A stretch of 55,259 nucleotides of DNA from an uncultured bacterium. GTDB taxonomy: Bacteria > Zixibacteria > MSB-5A5 > CAIYYT01. The notes below the pieces were generated by a model. It was not told the origin of the DNA. It ran no database searches and was given only the letters and a program-made list of their open reading frames with translations. Positions within the stretch are counted from its first letter, which is position 1. Every line of letters starts with the position of its first letter. The position numbers and the translations under genes are program-made. Of the stretch, positions 49,475 to 55,259 are shown piece by piece. Location of the stretch: positions 1 to 55,259 of the forward strand of contig CAIVAP010000244.1 of NCBI GenBank assembly GCA_903903945.1. Reading direction: 5' to 3'.

Positions 49475-50007
49475 TTCCTTGTCGGGATGTTCGCTGGAGA
49501 ATGAAGACATTTCTTGATGGATCACTAACGCCTGCCCACAGCGATCTGATCCGGGAACACATCGACTGCTGTGCTTCGTGCGCCGTCGAACTCGTTGAGG
49601 AAGCACGACTGGACGCAGTCTCGTCTGAAGACGTGAGCGCGCCGGACGACTTTACCGAAAAGCTCTTGTTACATTTCCCTGAGCCAACTGTCTCGACGAT
49701 TCTCTTCAAGTATCTGTGTGGCACTTTTGCTCTGAGCGTAATCGTCGGAGTTTCAATCTTCGCTCTCTGGCGTCACTTCGCGCAGCCCGTGCGCCCGCTG
49801 CTGACTGAACTCCGTTGGAACAATCTCAGTAGTCTGGAGAGTTCATTCCCCTGGTTGGAGCAAATCACGGGCAGCCCCATTTTTAACTACATGATGCTTG
49901 CGCTTCTGGCGACTCTGCTGACAGTGGTGCTGATCGTCATTGTCGATCATCCGAGAGGTCGCCGTACAGTATCCGCGAGCCGACTTGGTCGCATCAATTC
50001 TTTGTAG
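49471..50007 (+). CDS. Putative anti-sigma factor (zf-HC2-like, one TM region)
   Basis: CRDVRWRMKTFLDGSLTPAHSDLIREHIDCCASCAVEL; ATGA overlap with the sigma gene; C-terminal TM helices. Confidence 0.85.
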   Translation: MIPCRDVRWRMKTFLDGSLTPAHSDLIREHIDCCASCAVELVEEARLDAVSSEDVSAPDDFTEKLLLHFPEPTVSTILFKYLCGTFALSVIVGVSIFALWRHFAQPVRPLLTELRWNNLSSLESSFPWLEQITGSPIFNYMMLALLATLLTVVLIVIVDHPRGRRTVSASRLGRINSL

Positions 50008-50049
50008 GGCAGATCTTCCGCCTACGTGACCGTTAAGAACCCGGGAATT

Positions 50050-50194
50050 GTCATTGCGAGGAGTCAGGGTGGGCGAGAGAGGGGAGGGCAATGACGACGA
50101 GGCAAACTGTGCGTCCGCATCTGGAGAGCACAAATCGAGATTGCTTCGTCGTGCTCCACACCCCACATCACCTCTCCGCACTCCTCGCAATGAC
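50050..50194. repeat. MITE-like element, family A copy 2 (145 bp)
   Basis: Same length and terminal inverted repeats as 28425-28569. Confidence 0.85.
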
Positions 50195-50305
50195 ACGGTC
50201 TGGGCCTTTTCGACAACCAGCGTATGGGAGATTCGGGGGATCAAGAGCATATACGCGCGTGCCGCGAGTATGTGTAGGCGTGCAACCCGGAGAGAGCCAA
50301 TTCAG

Positions 50306-51115
50306 CTATTTCAGATACTGCCGCAACCTGTCAATCAGCATCCGCACCAATTGAGGCTCGGTATTGACCAGCGCATTGCCATAGCGGAAAGTGTCAAAAA
50401 CCTTGACATCAAGCACTCTCGAAATAACATCCGACAGGAGGTTTAATGACTCCATCGAATAAATGTCCTGCTTGGCGGTAGCCATGAACAGCGGGCGCTC
50501 GCCATAGTCCTTGATTGCCTTCCCGATTTGCAGGCCGCTGTATTCCAGCCCGGGGGAAATCAGCGCCGTGAACCGCACACCGGGCTCATCGACGGCGTAA
50601 AGCAGCCCGATGCTTCCTCCCAGTTCTGCGCCGACAACGGCGATTCTTGCCGAATCGAGCATCTTGCCATGTTCGGTGAACAACTTCTTGACCAACAGTC
50701 GAATATCGGCCGGATAGAGGGCTTGCTCTCCGATGTAGAACGTGTTCGGCGGCCGATTCTGACCGGTGCGAAAATCATAGATGGAATAGCCGCAGCCACG
50801 CAGGTCCATAGCAAAGACCGCAAAATCTGACGCACAAAGATCATCCACAAGATTTTTCCAGGCACCGTGTGTCTCTGCCGTTTGGTGAAGCAATACTACC
50901 AAAGGCAGCTTGGTCAGTTTCGCGCTCTTCGGCCGGTATAGATTCCCAACCAACTCCAGACTGTCCGGAGTCATCACAGTAACCTCAGCGGAATCGGGCC
51001 AAGGCCACTGTCGCGCCATCGTTTGGTCTGAAACGAAGAGACTCGCCGCGATAGCCAGCAGAAGAATAAGGAAAGTTTTTGCCACGATGGATTGCCTCAG
51101 AATATCGTATTGCAT
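50306..51115 (-). CDS. Secreted alpha/beta hydrolase
   Basis: Signal peptide; PLVVLLHQTAETHGAWKNLVDDL, DLRGCGYS, VVGAELGGSIGL. Confidence 0.85.
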   Translation of the reverse strand: MQYDILRQSIVAKTFLILLLAIAASLFVSDQTMARQWPWPDSAEVTVMTPDSLELVGNLYRPKSAKLTKLPLVVLLHQTAETHGAWKNLVDDLCASDFAVFAMDLRGCGYSIYDFRTGQNRPPNTFYIGEQALYPADIRLLVKKLFTEHGKMLDSARIAVVGAELGGSIGLLYAVDEPGVRFTALISPGLEYSGLQIGKAIKDYGERPLFMATAKQDIYSMESLNLLSDVISRVLDVKVFDTFRYGNALVNTEPQLVRMLIDRLRQYLK

Positions 51116-51123
51116 AGCACTAC

Positions 51124-52272
51124 CTAAATTACAGTGCTCTCCTCGCCAGATACCGCTCCGACAAATCGGTGCGGCGACAGCGGGGAAATATCAAATGATG
51201 CTTTTTCGTCGCAAATCACCTCGGCGGTCACGATTCCGGCAGCCGGCGCATGCATGAAGCCGTGCCCCGAGAATCCGGTGCAATGGAAGAAACGGGGGTA
51301 TTCGCCACTCGGGCCAATAACCGCATGATGATCAGGCGTAGATTCGTACAATCCGCCCCAGGCCGTTTTGATTTCGGCGGTCTCAAGCTGCGGGATACGG
51401 TCGAGTCCCTTCATTAGAATTGAGTCGGTGTATTCCGGATCAACCGATTCATCAAAACCTTCCGGCGTATTTTTGTCCGCCCAACCGAGTAACAGTCCTC
51501 CCGACTCCTTGTGTGTATACAATCCTGAACCGATATCGACGACCATTGGGAATGACTCAGAGATAAAATCCAGGGGCGCCGTGGTCACGATCTGGCGCTT
51601 GATCGGCACGACCGGCAGATCGATGCCGAGAAATCCGGCGATCTGACGCGCATAGGGACCGGCGGCGTTGACCACAGTGTTGGTCAGCAACTCGCCGTTG
51701 TTGGTCTTGACGGACGTGATCTTATCGCCACTAGCGGCAATGCCCAGTGCTTCGGTCTCCAGCAAAAATTTGACACCCAACTTGCGCGCCGCACTGACAT
51801 AGCCCTGCGTAAACTGATGGGGGTCGCCGATGCCGTCTTTCTTGGAGAACGTGCCAGCCAGAATGTCATCCACATTGAGCACCGGCACTAAACTCTTGAT
51901 CTCATCCCGTGACAACCACTGTGCCGGCACGCCCACCCGCTTCCACATCTCGAACTGTGTACGGAATGACTTTACCTGTTCATCATTGGTTAGCACAAAC
52001 AGATAGCCGACCTGATCGAACTGCACTTCGGCATCCATGTCCTGTGCGAAGGTCTCAAACTTGTCCTCCGACAACAGCGACATTCGCACGTTGATTTCCG
52101 AACTGAATTGTGCGCGAATTCCACCGGCGCATTTGGCCGTGGAACAGTTGCCCAGATACTGGTCTTTCTCCACGACCGCGATCTTGCCGTAATTCTTCTT
52201 GGCCAAATGATATGCCACTGCCGCCCCGATAATCCCGCCGCCTATGATTACAATGTCGTAGCTCTCTGACAT
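51124..52272 (-). CDS. FAD-dependent oxidoreductase (DAO/sarcosine oxidase beta-like)
   Basis: YDIVIIGGGIIGAAVAYHLAKKNYGKIAVVEK, CSTAKCAGGIRAQFSSEIN, CTGFSGHGFMHAPAAG. Confidence 0.94.
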   Translation of the reverse strand: MSESYDIVIIGGGIIGAAVAYHLAKKNYGKIAVVEKDQYLGNCSTAKCAGGIRAQFSSEINVRMSLLSEDKFETFAQDMDAEVQFDQVGYLFVLTNDEQVKSFRTQFEMWKRVGVPAQWLSRDEIKSLVPVLNVDDILAGTFSKKDGIGDPHQFTQGYVSAARKLGVKFLLETEALGIAASGDKITSVKTNNGELLTNTVVNAAGPYARQIAGFLGIDLPVVPIKRQIVTTAPLDFISESFPMVVDIGSGLYTHKESGGLLLGWADKNTPEGFDESVDPEYTDSILMKGLDRIPQLETAEIKTAWGGLYESTPDHHAVIGPSGEYPRFFHCTGFSGHGFMHAPAAGIVTAEVICDEKASFDISPLSPHRFVGAVSGEESTVI

Positions 52273-52470
52273 CAAACTCCTCCTCAATCACCAGAGGTCA
52301 GGCGATATGGTAGCCATTTGCCGCCTGGAGTCAAGGAATTTTGGGCGTCGCTTTGGGGGTAATCGTAGCTGGTAGCCCAGGAGAGCGTAGCGCCAAACCC
52401 GACAATATCAGGAGAAAGTAATTTCGGGTTCCGCGTTTCACTGAGAACCCGATCTACCCAACTCGCAGCA

Positions 52471-52947
52471 TCATCCTGTCGTGATTCTCAGAAACTCCAG
52501 CGGCTTCTGACGCACAAACGTGGCTTCGATTATCTCAATGGTTTTCTTCTGACGAGCAAAGGTCAGGAGCGTCTCCGCTTCTTCACGCGTGGCCCATTTA
52601 TGTTCGCTGTGTTCCGACGAGAGTTCGACCGCCTGGTGGGAGTCAATGAATCCGACGAATACTGGCGCGATGTTGATGCAATTCTGGCTCACCTCATAGA
52701 ACAGCTCAACCTCATTGGCGGAGTACAGACGGTCTGGAATCAGCCCGGTCTCCTCCTTGATCTCACGAAGTGCGGCCTGCCATGCCTTCTCGCCTTTCTC
52801 GATCTTGCCTGACACCATTTGCCATGTGTCATTGAGATAGGGCGTGCTGCGTTTGACCATTAGGTATTGCCCTTGGCCGGAATCGACTCGGCAGACATAA
52901 GCGGCTATCGAAAATGATTTGATTGGGACTTCTTCTCGGATATCCAA
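52471..52947 (-). CDS. NUDIX hydrolase
   Basis: GKIEKGEKAWQAALREIKEETGL Nudix box. Confidence 0.93.
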   Translation of the reverse strand: MDIREEVPIKSFSIAAYVCRVDSGQGQYLMVKRSTPYLNDTWQMVSGKIEKGEKAWQAALREIKEETGLIPDRLYSANEVELFYEVSQNCINIAPVFVGFIDSHQAVELSSEHSEHKWATREEAETLLTFARQKKTIEIIEATFVRQKPLEFLRITTG

Positions 52948-53064
52948 TTAAATCCACCTCTCTCCGGCTGGGTAGAATTGTAGTTACGCAAGTAGAAGCC
53001 CGTGGGAGCAACGTGTGCGTCGCCATTGCCCTCGTCCGGGTTTCGCAATTCTGCTAACGCACGT

Positions 53065-53526
53065 TCAATACGCTGTCGCCAATACCTCGCAAACCTCTTC
53101 CAGAAAGCGTCTGTCCTGATCGGTAAACGCCGCCGGAGTGTTTGAGTCGATATCAAGCTCGCCAACAACCACGCCATCCTTGATAATCGGTACAACAATC
53201 TCCGATTTGGTCTCGAACGAACAGGCCAGATAGCGGGGATCGCTGTTGACGTCATCAACAATTATCGTGTTTTCCTCGCGCACCGCGGCGCCGCAAATAC
53301 CGGTGCCGGCTTTTATTCGTGTGTGTGGCGACGGTTTGCCCAGAAACGGTCCCAGCACAAGCTCCTCGTCGGATTCGAGACTGTAAATACCGACCCAATC
53401 ATGGTGGGGGCAGTTGTCTTTCAGAAGCTGCACCGTCTCGAATGGTAGTTTTTTCATGGCGTCGGCGTGACGAGCGACTTCTCGCAGCCGGTCAAGTATG
53501 TCCGAGTGCGAAAGCTGATTAGGCAT
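53065..53526 (-). CDS. GAF-domain protein, free-methionine-(R)-sulfoxide reductase-like
   Basis: HHDWVGIYSLESDEELVLGPFLGKPSPHTRIKAGTGICGAAVREENTIIVDDVNSDPRYLACSFETKSEIVVPI. Confidence 0.85.
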   Translation of the reverse strand: MPNQLSHSDILDRLREVARHADAMKKLPFETVQLLKDNCPHHDWVGIYSLESDEELVLGPFLGKPSPHTRIKAGTGICGAAVREENTIIVDDVNSDPRYLACSFETKSEIVVPIIKDGVVVGELDIDSNTPAAFTDQDRRFLEEVCEVLATAY

Positions 53527-53680
53527 ACCCTCTGCTCTGATTCAACATCATCGACTGTAACCCTCGTAGCGACTGCGACATGGGGACCGTTCCACAGCGG
53601 ACAAGCTATGTGCAAAATCGTGGCTGTCAACCGAAACTGTTCGCCTTTAGGGCGGGACAAAGCCTGCCGATGCTTTAATT

Positions 53681-55057
53681 GTGAACAAGACCCCTCGCAT
53701 AATGGTCGTCGACGACGAAGAGTCGATGTGCAACTTCATGGAAATCATGCTCAGAAAAGAGGGTTATGCTGTCTCGACGGCGCTGTCCGGGCGGGAAGCC
53801 ATGGAGCGGATGGACGCAGAACATCCGGACCTGGTCATCTCCGACATCATGATGCCCGGAATGTCCGGCATCGAGCTTCTGACGCAGGCTAAGAAGAGGC
53901 GCGAGGATCTGCATTTCATTGTGATGACTGCGTATGCGTCAGTCGATTCCGCGGTGGAGGCACTCAAAAAGGGCGCTGACGATTACATCACCAAACCTTT
54001 CAAAATCAACGAAATCAAGCAGGTTATCAAGACACTAATACAGTACAGCAGTACGCCGACAGTCGGCAAAGCGGTCAGGGGGAAACGCGCCGATCGCTTT
54101 ACGCTCGATCGATTCATCGGCAAATCCGAAATCATCGTCAAGCTGAAGGAACTGGTGCTACAAATCGCCGAATCCGATTCAATCGCCCTGATCCTTGGCG
54201 AGAGCGGTACCGGCAAGGACTTGATCGCGCGCGCCATTCACGCGCATTCGCGACGTCAGGATATGCCCTTTGTCGCAATCAACTGTGCCGCCATTCCGGA
54301 GCAGCTTCTGGAATCGGAACTGTTCGGACACCAGAAGGGGTCGTTTACCGGCGCGATCAAAGACAAAGAAGGTCTGTTCCACGTAGCGGATGGTGGTGTG
54401 TTGTTCCTCGATGAGATAGGCAACCTGACAACCGGTCTGCAAGTGAAGCTCTTGCGGGTCTTGGAGACACAAGAGTTTACGCCGGTAGGCTCCACGATCC
54501 CGCTTAAGGTTGATGTGCGTCTGATTGCCGCGACCAATTCCGATCTGGAGGAAGACGTCAAGGCCAATCGCTTCCGGGCTGATCTGTTCTATCGGTTGAA
54601 GGTGTTACCGATTTTTCTGCCGCCCCTGTCGCAGCGACGCGAGGATATTTCGCTGTTGGCCGAATATTTCCTTAACCGGCTGGCGGCCAAACACAACGCC
54701 GTGGCAAAGAAACTCTCGCCAGAGGCGGAACGCTTGATCATGGCGTCGGCGTGGCCCGGCAACGTGCGCGAGCTGGAGAATACGATCACACGCGCTTTCC
54801 TGCTGTCGAAGACCGAGACGATCAGGCCCGAGGACTTCCCGGACAAGTTCGCCAAGGAGGAAGTTTCGGAGGAATTGGCGCCGGAACTACCTAATCCGGC
54901 TAACCCGACGCTGGAGTCAATTGAGAAGGCATATATCTTTTGGGTGCTCAATCAGACCGGCTGGCAAAAGGCCAAGGCGGCGAAACTCCTGGGAATAGAT
55001 GCCTCTACACTATATCGAAAAATTGAAAAATACGCCTTAAAGAGGGAAGGGGAGTAG
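53681..55057 (+). CDS. Sigma-54-dependent response regulator (NtrC family)
   Basis: Receiver (MVVDDEES...VISDIMMPGMSG...ITKPF), AAA+ GESGTGKDLIARAIH, ELFGHQKGSFTGA, C-term Fis-type HTH; GTG start. Confidence 0.96.
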   Translation: MNKTPRIMVVDDEESMCNFMEIMLRKEGYAVSTALSGREAMERMDAEHPDLVISDIMMPGMSGIELLTQAKKRREDLHFIVMTAYASVDSAVEALKKGADDYITKPFKINEIKQVIKTLIQYSSTPTVGKAVRGKRADRFTLDRFIGKSEIIVKLKELVLQIAESDSIALILGESGTGKDLIARAIHAHSRRQDMPFVAINCAAIPEQLLESELFGHQKGSFTGAIKDKEGLFHVADGGVLFLDEIGNLTTGLQVKLLRVLETQEFTPVGSTIPLKVDVRLIAATNSDLEEDVKANRFRADLFYRLKVLPIFLPPLSQRREDISLLAEYFLNRLAAKHNAVAKKLSPEAERLIMASAWPGNVRELENTITRAFLLSKTETIRPEDFPDKFAKEEVSEELAPELPNPANPTLESIEKAYIFWVLNQTGWQKAKAAKLLGIDASTLYRKIEKYALKREGE

Positions 55058-55259
55058 CATTGCAAAGTGCAATGGATGTGTTGCAGATTCCTTTCTCCAA
55101 CTCCTCTTTTGAGGATTGTTTCTATTCGCAACTCAAGTCAATCACTGGTCTGCCATGCAGTTAAGACGCGCTCCTGTTTTGGCATCACAATTGCATGGAT
55201 GTGAGCAGACCGTTACGAGGAGAATGATGCGTTACTCAAGACTCAATCAGAAAGGTTTC

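Noticed and set aside
50048-50446. 132-aa plus-strand ORF
   Set aside because: Mostly translation of the family A inverted-repeat element.

Overview
Bacterial chromosome window of about 55 kb, roughly 54% GC by eye. It has an accessory left part (1-14.9 kb) and a mostly housekeeping right part. Left part: the leader-distal end of a type I-C-like CRISPR array with decaying repeats; a plasmid/phage-like block (DUF932 protein, PD-(D/E)XK nuclease, putative single-strand-annealing protein, HerA/TraD-like ATPase); then a candidate defence/signalling region. That region holds a 1091-aa protein combining an N-terminal PRTase-like motif with a C-terminal class III nucleotidyl-cyclase-like domain. Divergent from it is an about 1193-aa protein with a calcineurin-like metallophosphoesterase, TPR-like repeats and a degenerate metallo-beta-lactamase-like domain. 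The second gene is flanked by two diverged direct repeats, each carrying a 5'-half tRNA-Leu fragment (att-site-like). Right part: FprA flavoprotein, RRM protein, SPFH/zinc-ribbon pair, ferritin, biotin carboxylase/BCCP/methylmalonyl-CoA mutase/epimerase, an SBBP-repeat secreted protein, a complete nuoA-N operon, purF, an ECF sigma/anti-sigma pair, and an NtrC-type regulator. Between nuoM and nuoN is a glutaredoxin-like ORF whose TGA looks recoded as selenocysteine (C-terminus ...CGGS-U-GF-stop, with a 17-nt hairpin 11 nt after the TGA). Several MITE-like inverted-repeat elements are dispersed through the window. All calls come from reading motifs in the sequence; no database search was run.
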